From: Candidatus Saccharimonadota bacterium | GTDB lineage: Bacteria > Patescibacteriota > Saccharimonadia > Saccharimonadales > UBA4665 | Length of the DNA stretch: 46,901 bases | Assembly: GCA_027459325.1 (NCBI GenBank) | Contig: DAIDIO010000008.1 | Location: forward strand, 1 to 46,901 | Reading direction: 5' to 3' | The notes under the pieces: model-generated | What the model saw: the letters and a program-made list of their open reading frames with translations, nothing else | What the model was told of the DNA's origin: nothing | The model's database searches: none | Shown: piece by piece, positions 1 to 8,989 of the stretch | Layout: each line of letters begins with the position of its first letter | How positions within the stretch are numbered: position 1 is the stretch's first letter | Translations under genes and position numbers: made by a program

Positions 1-16
1 TTCATAGTGAGAATTA

Positions 17-73
17 CGGTAACACTATTAATATCTAACCGGTACTATTTCGGTAACACTACTTTTTATCTAA
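17..73. repeat. Pair of degenerate direct repeats downstream of the receiver gene
   Basis: Two similar units of about 22 bases (17-38 and 51-73) each begin with CGGTAACACTA and end in TATCTAA, with a partial CCGGTACT copy between them. They lie just after the stop codon of the receiver-domain gene at the window edge. They could be an operator, an iteron-like site or chance; nothing here decides. Confidence 0.4.
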
Positions 74-77
74 TGCG

Positions 78-494
78 CTATTGTTGCATGCCAAGGTGGA
101 AACGAATACGATTAATTACGTCTGCTATTACAACTTGCGACTTAACCAGGTAGTCGTCTGCCTTTAGAGCTTTCGCCTTATCCTGATCACTCTGTTGAGA
201 CAAAGCTGTTAACATAATGATCTTTAGATTGGCTGTGTCAGGGGTATTTCGAAGTATATCTAGCACATCGAAGCCGTCGACTTTAGGCATCATAACATCC
301 AGTAAAACAAGGTCAGGGTGATAGCTGAGAGCTGTCGATAAGGCATCTTCCCCGTTATTAACCCTCCGTACATCAAATCCTTCAGCTTTAAGCCGTTCTT
401 CGTAAACAGCTGCCAGAGCATTGTCATCTTCGACTAAAAGAATTCGTTTTGGATGGCTATTGGCTGCGTCAGCAATGACAGTGTTGTTATCCAT
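78..494 (-). CDS. Stand-alone response regulator receiver domain protein
   Basis: This is a single CheY-like receiver domain of 138 residues with no output domain. The acidic pocket is D23-D24, the predicted phosphoacceptor is D66 in LLDVMMP, and the switch residues T96 and K118 are present. In the family, a histidine kinase phosphorylates the Asp and the domain then binds a partner protein. The N-terminal 16 residues precede the first strand and are probably disordered. It lies 26 bases after pyrG on the same strand. There is no good Shine-Dalgarno sequence, but a TAACAT element sits 7 bases before the ATG, so the transcript may be leaderless. No kinase lies in this window, so its pathway is unknown. 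Confidence 0.9.
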   Translation of the reverse strand: MDNNTVIADAANSHPKRILLVEDDNALAAVYEERLKAEGFDVRRVNNGEDALSTALSYHPDLVLLDVMMPKVDGFDVLDILRNTPDTANLKIIMLTALSQQSDQDKAKALKADDYLVKSQVVIADVINRIRFHLGMQQ

Positions 495-520
495 AATGCT
501 AATGTTATCTTAATGTTACC

Positions 521-2128
521 TTATTTATCAAGCATAACTTCAATAAAGCCGTTAAACATCGGGTGTGGGCGGTTAGGTCGACTCTTAAATTCGGGATGGA
601 ATTGACTGGCTAAAAAGAACGGATGATTGAGCCCTTCGATAATCTCTACAAGATTATTTTCCGGATTGAGCCCGGTCGCCTTTATACCCCAGGCTTCGTA
701 CTGATCGCGGTATTTATTATTGCACTCTCCTCTATGCCGGTGCCTCTCAACAATATCTGTAGTGCCATAAACCTTATAGGCTAGGCTGCCAGTTTGAACT
801 TTACAGTCATAATTGCCAAGACGCATAGTACCACCGGTCATCAGCTTCTCTTTTTGGCCGTCCATAGTTATAATGACCAGATTTTTGCCGTCATTATCGA
901 GTTCAAAGGTATTAGCATCTTTAAGTCCGGCGTTGCGGGCGGCCGCTATAACAGCCATCTGCAGCCCCAGACATAGCCCCAGGTAAGGTTTCTTGTTCTG
1001 TAGAGCATACTGTGCCGCCTTGATTTTACCTTCAAGGCCTCTTTGACCAAAACCACCGGGCACGACTATGCCGTCATAGTCCTTTATCGCTGTACTTATA
1101 TCAGCACCTGGCTCATCAAATTTCGAAGCATCTATCCAGTCAATCTGTATGTTAACTGAATTATGCCAGGCGGCTGAACGTAAAGCTTCAAACACCGACA
1201 TATAGGTATCGGTGTTATCCATATACTTGGCAACGAAACCAATTTTAAGCTTTTTGTCATAACTAGTAGTCGCCTTCTTGACTACCTGCCGCCAGTCACT
1301 CAAATCAGGCTTGGGCGATTTAAAGCCTAATTTCTTAGTTATAACATCAGCAATTCCTACTTCTTCCAGCGTAAGAGGTACTCCATAAATACTCTTGGCA
1401 TTAGGTAATGGAGCAATTGAGTCAACCGCTACACCACTAAACAGACTAAGCTTATTTATAGCCGCCTGGCTGGCTGGCAGTTCGCTCCGGCAAACTAATA
1501 TATCCGGCGTAATGCCCAGTCCTCTTAAATCTCTGACTGAATTTTGAGCAGGCTTAGTCTTGGTTTCTTGGGAGGCACTTAAATACGGCAGATAGACAAC
1601 ATGAACATACAGGCAGTTATCTAGGCCTACTTTTATGCCCATCTCTCTTATGGCCTCAATAAATGACAGCGATTCATAATCTCCTACCGTGCCGCCAATT
1701 TCAACTATATGGACATCAAAGCCGTTGCCAGCCTCGGCGATCCAGTCCTGAATAGCGCCAGTCAGGTGTGGAATAATTTGAACGTCGTCTCCTTCAAACT
1801 TCCCAGCCCTTTCATCTTCAATAAGTTTTTTAAGTACCCGCCCACTCATCAGACTACTGGACGACGTCATCTCTTCATCTACAAATCTCTCATAATGCCC
1901 AAGGTCTAGGTCGGTTTCCGCACCATCCTTGGTTACAAAACATTCACCATGTTCACGCGGGTTAAGTATACCGGCATCAACATTTAAATATGGGTCACAT
2001 TTTTGAAGATTGACTTTTAAGCCGCGGGCTTTTAAGAGGTTTCCTATCGAGGCGGCGGTGATGCCCTTTCCTAGTCCGGAAAGAACGCCACCTGTTACAA
2101 ACACATACTTAGTCGCATTATCTGCCAC
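521..2128 (-). CDS. pyrG: CTP synthase
   Basis: The enzyme makes CTP from UTP, ATP and glutamine in the cytosol. The N-terminal synthetase domain begins with the P-loop motif SGLGKGITAASIG. The C-terminal class I glutamine amidotransferase domain has the nucleophile C386 in GLCLGLQ and the partners H511 and E513 in QFHPE. The length of 535 residues is normal. The start is a GTG with GGGGAG five bases upstream. No other pyrimidine synthesis gene is nearby, which fits a host-dependent lineage that interconverts salvaged nucleotides (inference). A TTGCCA-N17-TAGCAT element in the 84-base gap upstream may be its promoter. Confidence 0.97.
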   Translation of the reverse strand: MADNATKYVFVTGGVLSGLGKGITAASIGNLLKARGLKVNLQKCDPYLNVDAGILNPREHGECFVTKDGAETDLDLGHYERFVDEEMTSSSSLMSGRVLKKLIEDERAGKFEGDDVQIIPHLTGAIQDWIAEAGNGFDVHIVEIGGTVGDYESLSFIEAIREMGIKVGLDNCLYVHVVYLPYLSASQETKTKPAQNSVRDLRGLGITPDILVCRSELPASQAAINKLSLFSGVAVDSIAPLPNAKSIYGVPLTLEEVGIADVITKKLGFKSPKPDLSDWRQVVKKATTSYDKKLKIGFVAKYMDNTDTYMSVFEALRSAAWHNSVNIQIDWIDASKFDEPGADISTAIKDYDGIVVPGGFGQRGLEGKIKAAQYALQNKKPYLGLCLGLQMAVIAAARNAGLKDANTFELDNDGKNLVIITMDGQKEKLMTGGTMRLGNYDCKVQTGSLAYKVYGTTDIVERHRHRGECNNKYRDQYEAWGIKATGLNPENNLVEIIEGLNHPFFLASQFHPEFKSRPNRPHPMFNGFIEVMLDK

Positions 2129-2212
2129 TTAACTCCCCTATTGCCCATAATGGCTAAACTTATGACACTAATGCTATCAGCGTTACCACTCTTTGGCAAC
2201 CCCTGACGAGCA

Positions 2213-3475
2213 TTAATGGCTATTGATATAATTTTCGGCGGCCGTAAGCTGGGTGTCATTGCCGGCACTAACATCGGACTGGGTTAAGCTAACTGTCTGA
2301 TCAGGCGTAATACCTTTATGATTAATGTTCTGTCCGTCAGGACGATACCAGCTGGCAATTGTTACTTTAAGCTCATCGCCAGGACAACTACCATTAGCCT
2401 CAGTTTGACCGGTTATACAAACAATATCCTGCACTACACCTTTACCGAACGTCTTTTGACCAATTAAATAGGCATCTTTATTGTCATGCAGCGCTCCAGC
2501 CGTAATTTCTGAAGCACTGGCGCTGCCATCATTGACCAGCACTACCGTAGGTAAGCCATGCAAAACATCACCGCCTATGGCATTTTCTGTATCCAGGACC
2601 TCACTACCCCGTTTCTCCTGGAGTATCATTTGACCTGGTTGCAGCCAAAGGCTAGACACATGAATGGCAGCGTCTACAAGTCCGCCGGGATTATCTCGCA
2701 AATCAAGAATTACGCCCTTCACATGTTCGCTGGCAAACTTATTAGCGGCTTGTTCGGCTAAACTTGAAGTATCATCAGCAAAAGTCGAAATCTGCATGTA
2801 GCCTATATTGCCGTTCAGAATTTTAGTGCTGACGCTAGGTAAGTTAATGTTAGCCCGGGTGATTGTTAAGGTCATGGCGGTAGTACCCCTAATTATACCT
2901 AGAGTGACTTTAGTACCAGCTTTACCGCGGATACTGCTAGCAGCCGAATCAGCGGTCATACCCGTAGTAGTTTTTCCATTAATAGTCGTAATTATGTCAT
3001 TGGGTTGCAACCCGGCTTTGGCGGCCGGCGAGCCTTTAATAGGCGACATAATTTCAACTTCCCCACTACTGTTTTGTGTCAATTGAGCCCCAATACCACT
3101 AAAAGTGTTATTCAGTTCATTATTAAAGCTTTTAGCTTCACTAGCCGTGAAGTATTCGGTGTACGGATCTCCGGGCGCCTGAGCTAATCCGTGCTTTATG
3201 CCGTTAAGTAACTCCTGAACAGTCAGGTGACCGTCATAGTTATTTTTAAGAGCCTGGTAAACAGCATTTACTGAACTGTAATTTAGCTGGCTGGGTAAAT
3301 TGTTATTTAATGAACTAATATTACTTGAATTAAAGCTTATTCGGCCATCGCCTATGCCTATGCCAATCAGCAGTACGGCAACCAGTATTAATACATTACG
3401 TACGTGATATACAGTTCTATTTCGTGGCACGGCCACATGCAGCACTACACGCTTTATTTTTTTCCTCATTAGCAA
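2213..3475 (-). CDS. S41 family C-terminal processing peptidase (CtpA/Prc-like)
   Basis: This is a serine protease of the carboxy-terminal processing family, probably anchored outside the membrane. A basic N-terminus is followed by one membrane segment at about residues 27-42. A PDZ domain around 135-210 contains KGSPAAKAGLQPNDII, and the S41 catalytic domain follows. The Ser/Lys dyad is S320 in GSASASE and K345 in TFGKG, the usual 25 residues apart. Start is at the first Met, though the Met two codons later is equally possible. It follows the CHAP hydrolase by about 50 bases; in other bacteria Ctp proteases trim or degrade wall hydrolases, so a functional link is plausible but inferred. Confidence 0.93.
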   Translation of the reverse strand: MLMRKKIKRVVLHVAVPRNRTVYHVRNVLILVAVLLIGIGIGDGRISFNSSNISSLNNNLPSQLNYSSVNAVYQALKNNYDGHLTVQELLNGIKHGLAQAPGDPYTEYFTASEAKSFNNELNNTFSGIGAQLTQNSSGEVEIMSPIKGSPAAKAGLQPNDIITTINGKTTTGMTADSAASSIRGKAGTKVTLGIIRGTTAMTLTITRANINLPSVSTKILNGNIGYMQISTFADDTSSLAEQAANKFASEHVKGVILDLRDNPGGLVDAAIHVSSLWLQPGQMILQEKRGSEVLDTENAIGGDVLHGLPTVVLVNDGSASASEITAGALHDNKDAYLIGQKTFGKGVVQDIVCITGQTEANGSCPGDELKVTIASWYRPDGQNINHKGITPDQTVSLTQSDVSAGNDTQLTAAENYINSH

Positions 3476-3524
3476 TAATTATAGCAGAAAAAGATTGCCT
3501 TTATGCTTAGATTTGTCCTGGATG

Positions 3525-4790
3525 CTAATTAAAATGTATGAAATACAAGCCGCCACGATTAGCATAAGAACTAGGATCGAAGGTGCGCTGGTCATAGGTA
3601 CCGTTATAGTACTCATTGAATTCTTGTACGGTAATGCTTCCGTCAGAATTGACTGAATCAACATACATGGCATGTCCGACGTCGCCAGCTACGTTATAGT
3701 CAATATTTCTAATTGCTATAGTACCGGCAGCTGGTGTTTGGTCAACTGTATAGCCGTGGCTTTCAGCAGCAGTAATCCACTGGTAGGCATTACCCCAGCC
3801 ATATGTCGATACACCATATTTTGTATAGGCCATATAGGCTGTGTAGCTTACGCATTCGCGGTTATCCATGTACCAGTTGTCAACATTACTATCCTGACCG
3901 TAATCACAGCCCCAATGCCCACCGTTCTGGTTAGTAGCGCTAGCAGGATAGCCACCGCCACAATTGCCACTGGCGTTAATACTCTGTCCGCTAACAGTGT
4001 TTAAGGCTGCCAAACGAGCTTTGAGGGACGAAATATTGGAATTATCGGCAGCAATTTGCTGGTTATAGGCGTCTTGTTGTGACTGATTATAACTTAACAA
4101 CTGCTGTTGCTGAGCTTGGGCATTGGCTAACTGGCTATTCTGAGCCTGCTCAGTGGATATTAAGCCGGTTACCTGAAGTTTTTGTGATTGGAGCTGGGCC
4201 TGCAAAGTATTAATTTGCTGAATAATAGCATCAAGCTGGTTTTGAACTACTGCTTGGTACTGCTGCTTATCGACGAAGTCGCTTAAGTTCTGAGAGGTAG
4301 CAAGCTCTTCTATGGTCGTCATTTGTCCATCAATATACATAGTTTTCACATCATCAGCGAGTGTTGCCTTCTTGGCTGTGATTTCCTGCTCATTAGCTGT
4401 TATCTGTTGTTCCAGTGAGGCTTGCTTAGCCTGGTTAGCACTGAGCTGAGCTTGCACGCTAGAGATTTGCGCAGTCAAGGCATCTATTGCCCCTTGGTAA
4501 CTCTGGGCCTGAGACTGTAAGCTACCAACAGTTTGTTGCGCCTGACTGTTCTGACTATTCAAATTATTGATCTGGGCTTGGCAATCGGAAACTGAAGAAC
4601 AACTGACTGCATGAACCAGTTTTTGGCCAACGCCGCTTATTAACATAACGCACATAACTACAGCCAAGCCTAGGCTTGGCGAGCGCTTTAGCAGTCTAAT
4701 AAGTTTATGAGGGTTTTGCTGTTTAACCATGGTTTTTTTGTTTTTGCTTACGCTAATTTTCATTATAGCAGATTTAATCAAGTCTTCCAC
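3525..4790 (-). CDS. Secreted coiled-coil CHAP-domain peptidoglycan hydrolase (PcsB-like)
   Basis: This is a probable wall hydrolase that cuts peptide bonds in peptidoglycan. A basic N-terminus and hydrophobic stretch LGLAVVMCVMLISGVG form a signal peptide. A Gln-rich coiled coil spans about residues 70-270. A CHAP domain follows at about 290-421 with C313 (RECVSY), H373 (GHAMYV) and a polar residue near 390. This layout matches PcsB and related hydrolases activated by FtsEX, and ftsE and ftsX lie just upstream. The start is uncertain: GTG at 4790 has no properly spaced ribosome site. ATG codons at 4763 and 4730 are alternatives, and the last gives the neatest signal peptide. Confidence 0.88.
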   Translation of the reverse strand: MEDLIKSAIMKISVSKNKKTMVKQQNPHKLIRLLKRSPSLGLAVVMCVMLISGVGQKLVHAVSCSSVSDCQAQINNLNSQNSQAQQTVGSLQSQAQSYQGAIDALTAQISSVQAQLSANQAKQASLEQQITANEQEITAKKATLADDVKTMYIDGQMTTIEELATSQNLSDFVDKQQYQAVVQNQLDAIIQQINTLQAQLQSQKLQVTGLISTEQAQNSQLANAQAQQQQLLSYNQSQQDAYNQQIAADNSNISSLKARLAALNTVSGQSINASGNCGGGYPASATNQNGGHWGCDYGQDSNVDNWYMDNRECVSYTAYMAYTKYGVSTYGWGNAYQWITAAESHGYTVDQTPAAGTIAIRNIDYNVAGDVGHAMYVDSVNSDGSITVQEFNEYYNGTYDQRTFDPSSYANRGGLYFIHFN

Positions 4791-4846
4791 CCTTTCTAAG
4801 GTTACTAAAGTTACAATTACCCCATTTGTAAATTTATGAAGAGCCT

Positions 4847-4869
4847 AAAAAAAGGTTAGCCGATTAACC
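4847..4869 (-). terminator. Intrinsic terminator after ftsX
   Basis: On the minus strand GGTTA-ATCGGC-TAACC forms a five-pair stem followed directly by seven T. It lies between ftsX and the CHAP hydrolase gene, so the hydrolase probably also has its own promoter or is expressed at reduced level by readthrough. Confidence 0.7.
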
Positions 4870-4906
4870 ATTGCCTGTTTCTATTCTCGTTCTATCTGTT
4901 CGTTGT

Positions 4907-5848
4907 CTATTTCGTTTTGAATTTGAGATAGCGGTGGGTCGCAATCTGGGCAGAAACCGCTCCCAATACTATACCAATAATCAGCTGTGTGGCCAAGAGC
5001 TGCCAGAAATTATTATCGAAATAATTATTAGCATAACTTATATTAAGCAGTCCTAGAGCGCTAGCCTGCAAAGTACTGCTAGTAGTAACAAAGGCTACAT
5101 TAATGATAATTACCGACAGAATGGCGGCAAGCACGCCGTATATGGAGCTTTCAACTATAAACGGCCCTCTTATGTATCTGGTTGAAGCACCAAGTAAACG
5201 CATAATTTGGATCTCGTCGCGACGGTTGAATATAGCCATCTGAATAGTGTTGAAGATAATTAACGCACAAATTACCACAAATACAATAATGGCAACCACG
5301 CCGACCGACCTTAGTACATCTGTCGCATGAGTAATCCTATTAATGGCCGTCTCTTGCTTACCGCTATAACTCGGCGGCGCCGATTGCATGGCGGCTATAT
5401 TAGGCTCGACTAAGAAATTCTTGATGCTTTGTATTTGATTTAAGTTAACCGGCTTTATCAGAATGGTGGCCGGTAGCGGATTGGCTGTCTCACCGATCGC
5501 AGTAGCTAACTGCTGGTTACCGGCGTTTTGAGCTTCATATTGTTGCAGCACTTGAGTTTTACTCAAATACTGAATGCTTTTCACGTCAGGTAAAGCTTTT
5601 AACTGATTTAGCAATTGTCCGGTTTGCGAGGAATTAACAGAGTCTTTCAAAAAAACCGAGACGTCAATTTTATCGGTTATCTGAGCAATGGTATTAGTAA
5701 ATGTTGCATTAGTAATAAGCGAGAAGAGTACGATAGTTAAAGTAACTACCATAACAGCAATGGCGGCAATTGCTAAACTAATATTGCGCAAAAAGTTAAC
5801 TGCGCCGTTATGGAATATACGACTAAGCGTTCTTAGTTTTCTTTTCAT
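4907..5848 (-). CDS. ftsX: Cell division ABC transporter permease-like protein FtsX
   Basis: This is the membrane half of the FtsEX complex, which does not transport but passes an ATP-driven signal to a wall hydrolase outside. One membrane segment (about residues 22-45) is followed by an extracellular domain of about 110 residues. Three C-terminal membrane segments follow, at about 180-205, 230-255 and 285-305, which is the classic FtsX layout. The length of 313 residues is typical. Its start lies 26 bases inside the end of ftsE, so translation is probably coupled. The coiled-coil CHAP protein downstream is the likely target of the complex. Confidence 0.93.
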   Translation of the reverse strand: MKRKLRTLSRIFHNGAVNFLRNISLAIAAIAVMVVTLTIVLFSLITNATFTNTIAQITDKIDVSVFLKDSVNSSQTGQLLNQLKALPDVKSIQYLSKTQVLQQYEAQNAGNQQLATAIGETANPLPATILIKPVNLNQIQSIKNFLVEPNIAAMQSAPPSYSGKQETAINRITHATDVLRSVGVVAIIVFVVICALIIFNTIQMAIFNRRDEIQIMRLLGASTRYIRGPFIVESSIYGVLAAILSVIIINVAFVTTSSTLQASALGLLNISYANNYFDNNFWQLLATQLIIGIVLGAVSAQIATHRYLKFKTK

Positions 5849-6536
5849 GACCTATGTTGTATCCGGCATTTGCTTTATCACTGACCACCTTGCCGTCCTT
5901 AATTGTTATTACCCGCCTCTTCAGCTTATTAACTATATCCTGGTTATGGGTTGTTAGTAAGACGGTTGTGCCATAGCGATTGATCTTCTCTAAAACCCGA
6001 ATAATATCCCAGGCGTGTTTTGGATCAAGATTGCCTGTCGGCTCATCAGCCACCAATATTCTAGGCTGCCGGACAATAGCCCGGGCAATAGCCACCCGCT
6101 GTCTTTCTCCGCCGGATAACTGACGCGGCATGGAATTTTCTTTTCCTTTTAAATTAACAATATCTAAAACCCTAGGTACTGTATTACGAATTTCTTTATT
6201 GCTAGCACCGACTATTTCAAGGGCGTAGGCGACATTCTCAAATACTGTCCGGTTTGGTAAAAGTTTAAAATCCTGGAAGACCACCCCAATCTTGCGCCGC
6301 AGCAGCGGTATGTCTTTATCCTTAAGTTTGTCGTAATCAATACCTCCGACAATAATTTTGCCGGAAGTCGGTCGCTCTTCCCTAGTCAGTAATTTTAATA
6401 AAGTAGTTTTACCGGCTCCTGACTGGCCGATCACAATAACGAATTCTTTAGGATCAACATGAATACTAATCCTATCAAGCGCTACTTGATTCTCAGCCCG
6501 AGGATATTTTTTTGTTACCCGATCCAACAAAATCAT
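5823..6536 (-). CDS. ftsE: Cell division ATP-binding protein FtsE
   Basis: This is the cytosolic ATPase of FtsEX. It has Walker A GQSGAGKTT, ABC signature LSGGERQRVAIARA, Walker B ILVADEPTGNLD and the switch His in TTHNQD. At 237 residues it is slightly longer than most FtsE because of a basic C-terminal tail overlapping the ftsX start. It follows prfB by 8 bases, as in many Gram-positive and CPR genomes. There is no Shine-Dalgarno sequence. A TGG-TATAAT element (6544-6552) ends 7 bases before the ATG, suggesting a leaderless transcript starting inside the prfB end region. Confidence 0.97.
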   Translation of the reverse strand: MILLDRVTKKYPRAENQVALDRISIHVDPKEFVIVIGQSGAGKTTLLKLLTREERPTSGKIIVGGIDYDKLKDKDIPLLRRKIGVVFQDFKLLPNRTVFENVAYALEIVGASNKEIRNTVPRVLDIVNLKGKENSMPRQLSGGERQRVAIARAIVRQPRILVADEPTGNLDPKHAWDIIRVLEKINRYGTTVLLTTHNQDIVNKLKRRVITIKDGKVVSDKANAGYNIGHEKKTKNA

Positions 6537-6543
6537 TCATATC

Positions 6544-6552
6544 ATTATACCA
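6544..6552 (-). promoter_or_regulatory. Extended -10 promoter of ftsE, leaderless
   Basis: TGGTATAAT reads on the minus strand with 7 bases to the ftsE ATG. No good -35 is visible. The TGn extension usually compensates for that. Confidence 0.55.
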
Positions 6553-7651
6553 TGCTAACGCTATTCGAACTGCCGGCATTCTGGTCTATATATGCCTCAA
6601 TAAAAGGTGTTAGATCGCCATTAAGGACTGCTTCCGGGTCGCTCGATTCATACCTGGTCCGCAAGTCTTTGACCTGTTTGTATGGATGCAGTACATAGCT
6701 TCTTATTTGGTTGCCCCATTCGGCCGATTGATTAGGCCCTTTAAGTTCGCTCAGTTTCTCTTGGTGTTGCTCCAGCTGAAGCTGGGCAAGCTTTGAACTT
6801 AATATAGTCATAGCTAACTCCCTATTCTGTAGTTGAGACCTCTCGTTCTGGATAGCCACACTCAGCCCGGTCGGCAAGTGAGTAATCCGAACAGCCGAGT
6901 CGGTTGTATTAACGCTTTGGCCGCCATGCCCACCACTTCTGTAGACATCTACTTTTAAGTCTTTTTCATCAATTTCTAACTTATCTGTCGACTCTATCAT
7001 TGGCAGAACATCGACTTTGGCAAAACTAGTCTGCCGCAAATTGTCGGCATTATATGGACTGAGACGAACTAAGCGATGCACGCCCTGCTCGCCTTTAAGC
7101 TGACCGTAGACATTGGTACCCGAGATTTCCAATGTGACGCTCTTAATGCCCGCTTCATCCCCCGGTGATTCTTCTACTACAGATGACTGCCAGTTACACT
7201 TTTCGCAAAACCGGATATACATCCGTAGTAACATTTGCGCCCAATCTTGCGCATCAGTGCCACCGGCGCCGGCGTAAATACTGAGTATTACATCATGGTC
7301 GTCATAAGGACCTATAAATTTAAGCCCTTCTTTTAACTCATTTAGCTTAGCGGCTGTTTCAGCTATTTGTTCAGTTAATTCATCCTTTAATGTTTCATCA
7401 TTAAGCTTGACCATCTCGCTAAGGTCGCTTACGCTACTTGCTATTGCAAGCCATGGATTAACTTTCGCTTCTAATTTGGCAATTTGCTTCATTACCGCTT
7501 GGGCATTCTGGGAATCCTGCCAGAAATCAGCAGCCTGGCTAGCCTGTTTTAGCTTAGCTAACTCTTCAGCTAGGGCTTTTATATCGAGCCTGCGCAATAT
7601 TTCGCTTAGTTCGTGTGCTAAAGCTTGTGCGTTCTTCTGCAAATCGTCCAT
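6545..7651 (-). CDS. prfB: Peptide chain release factor 2
   Basis: RF2 releases finished peptides at UAA and UGA stops. It has the catalytic GGQ in GGHGGQSVNTTDSA and the stop-reading SPY (SPF-like) motif in VRLSPYNADN. The length of 368 residues is normal. The programmed +1 frameshift with an in-frame TGA, found in many bacterial prfB genes, is absent: the region reads through as EILRRLDIKA in one frame. I start at ATG 7651 rather than the TTG one codon earlier because an extended -10 (TGT-TATACT, 7659-7667) ends 7 bases before that ATG. UGA is therefore a true stop here. Confidence 0.96.
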   Translation of the reverse strand: MDDLQKNAQALAHELSEILRRLDIKALAEELAKLKQASQAADFWQDSQNAQAVMKQIAKLEAKVNPWLAIASSVSDLSEMVKLNDETLKDELTEQIAETAAKLNELKEGLKFIGPYDDHDVILSIYAGAGGTDAQDWAQMLLRMYIRFCEKCNWQSSVVEESPGDEAGIKSVTLEISGTNVYGQLKGEQGVHRLVRLSPYNADNLRQTSFAKVDVLPMIESTDKLEIDEKDLKVDVYRSGGHGGQSVNTTDSAVRITHLPTGLSVAIQNERSQLQNRELAMTILSSKLAQLQLEQHQEKLSELKGPNQSAEWGNQIRSYVLHPYKQVKDLRTRYESSDPEAVLNGDLTPFIEAYIDQNAGSSNSVSMV

Positions 7652-7658
7652 CAAATCA

Positions 7659-7667
7659 AGTATAACA
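7659..7667 (-). promoter_or_regulatory. Extended -10 promoter of prfB, leaderless
   Basis: Minus-strand TGTTATACT lies in the gap after the M16 peptidase gene, with 7 bases to the prfB ATG and no ribosome site between. Confidence 0.55.
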
Positions 7668-7678
7668 GAGGTTGGTCT

Positions 7679-8989
7679 TCAGCTAAGAGGAGATATGGCG
7701 GGGCGAGCCCACAGCGGTTCTAGCTTAGCTTGCAGCTCCATAGTAAAGTCTTCACCACAGTTACCCAACACGCCAAAGCCCCAAACCGAATCGGCAAACA
7801 TAGCCTGGGCCACGTCAATAATTTGTTGTCTTGTAACCGCCTTAATCCGCTCTGGTATCCGGTAATAATCCTCAATAACATCATCAAAGAAATAGCGTCC
7901 GGCATATCCGGATGCGGTACCGCCGACCGTTTGGGCACTCCGCTGGAAACGGCCCAGAGAATATTGCTTGGTGGACTCGATTTCCTCGTCGCTTAACTTT
8001 CCTTCCAGTACCCCTTGAAGTTCCATTACAATAATCTTCATCAGAGCATTGGCGTTTTTATCTGAAACCTGTGCGCCAAACCACCAGTTGCTGGCATTTC
8101 TGGTATGACTAAGGCCAGAGTTCATACTGTAGACCAGCCCCTTTTCTCGGGCTGTCCCAAGAATTTTCGAATACAGTGTTTCTGTCAGCATTGTATTAAC
8201 AAGATTTAGAGAATCGGTCTCTGAATCATTAAGCCGCCTTTTAATGAAGGTATCGATGTAAAAATATAGGTTTTCAACAGTGTCATTAGGTATGTAAACA
8301 GGTTTAAGCAGCTTTTTAGGATTCTCATGGGGCAAATCAAACCTCTCGCCGCCGTCAGGCAGTTCTATATTCTCAAGTAATTTTGTTAGAGCTGTCCGCC
8401 GGACCGGCTTTAAGTTTCCGGCTATAACAAAACGCATATTGGGTAGATGGTGGGTCTTTTTGTAATGTTGCTTTAGGTCTTCGACTTTAACGTTTCGCAT
8501 TAACTCCAACCTTTCAAAGTCCGACTTGGCTATTAGCCCTAAACTACTTCTCATTTCTAAACTTAACCGCCGGAAATGATTATTGCTTCTAGCTGCCATT
8601 TCTTCCTGAACATTTCCAAATTCGGCCTGAAATTCTTCATCTAAAAAGAGTGGTTTGGAAATTGCCATTAGCATGAGTCCCAGCACCCTATCCCATTCAA
8701 AATCTGCACATTCAGCTTCGTAAGATATATCGTAAACACCGGTCGTTGCATTTGAATAGGCACCATTCTTTTCAAGTTCCGCCTGAAAATCCCGGGCCTT
8801 AGGAATCAGCTCATTGGCTCCCAGTAACACATGCTCCATTAAGTGCGGTACTTCCCACTTACTCTCTTCGACTAAATACTCACCTGCCCTGAAGTTAAAA
8901 TCAAAAGTCATAACTGAGGCGTCAGGAATATTAATGAGTAAACCTCTGGCTCCATTTTTGAGTTTTAGCTCATTAACAGTATGCTTCAT
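7679..8989 (-). CDS. M16 family (pitrilysin-like) zinc peptidase
   Basis: This protein belongs to the processing-peptidase family. The inverted zinc motif HxxEH is at H49-E52-H53 (HLMEH), and the third ligand is probably E129 or E130 in VQEEM, 76-77 residues later. At 436 residues it holds the usual two-half M16 fold. M16 proteins often occur as tandem active/inactive pairs, but only one copy is here and it keeps the motif. Its start overlaps the secA stop as TAATG, so it is translationally coupled to secA. No signal peptide is visible, so cytosolic peptide breakdown is the likeliest role (inference). Confidence 0.9.
   Translation of the reverse strand: MKHTVNELKLKNGARGLLINIPDASVMTFDFNFRAGEYLVEESKWEVPHLMEHVLLGANELIPKARDFQAELEKNGAYSNATTGVYDISYEAECADFEWDRVLGLMLMAISKPLFLDEEFQAEFGNVQEEMAARSNNHFRRLSLEMRSSLGLIAKSDFERLELMRNVKVEDLKQHYKKTHHLPNMRFVIAGNLKPVRRTALTKLLENIELPDGGERFDLPHENPKKLLKPVYIPNDTVENLYFYIDTFIKRRLNDSETDSLNLVNTMLTETLYSKILGTAREKGLVYSMNSGLSHTRNASNWWFGAQVSDKNANALMKIIVMELQGVLEGKLSDEEIESTKQYSLGRFQRSAQTVGGTASGYAGRYFFDDVIEDYYRIPERIKAVTRQQIIDVAQAMFADSVWGFGVLGNCGEDFTMELQAKLEPLWARPAISPLS

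Noticed and set aside
794-976. Plus-strand frames over pyrG, secA, ftsZ, nrdJ and others
   Set aside because: They are antisense shadows of strongly conserved genes and show no independent protein-like pattern.
3479-3673. 64-residue minus-strand frame overlapping the CHAP gene end
   Set aside because: It lies in another frame over the conserved CHAP C-terminus and has no ribosome site; a shadow.
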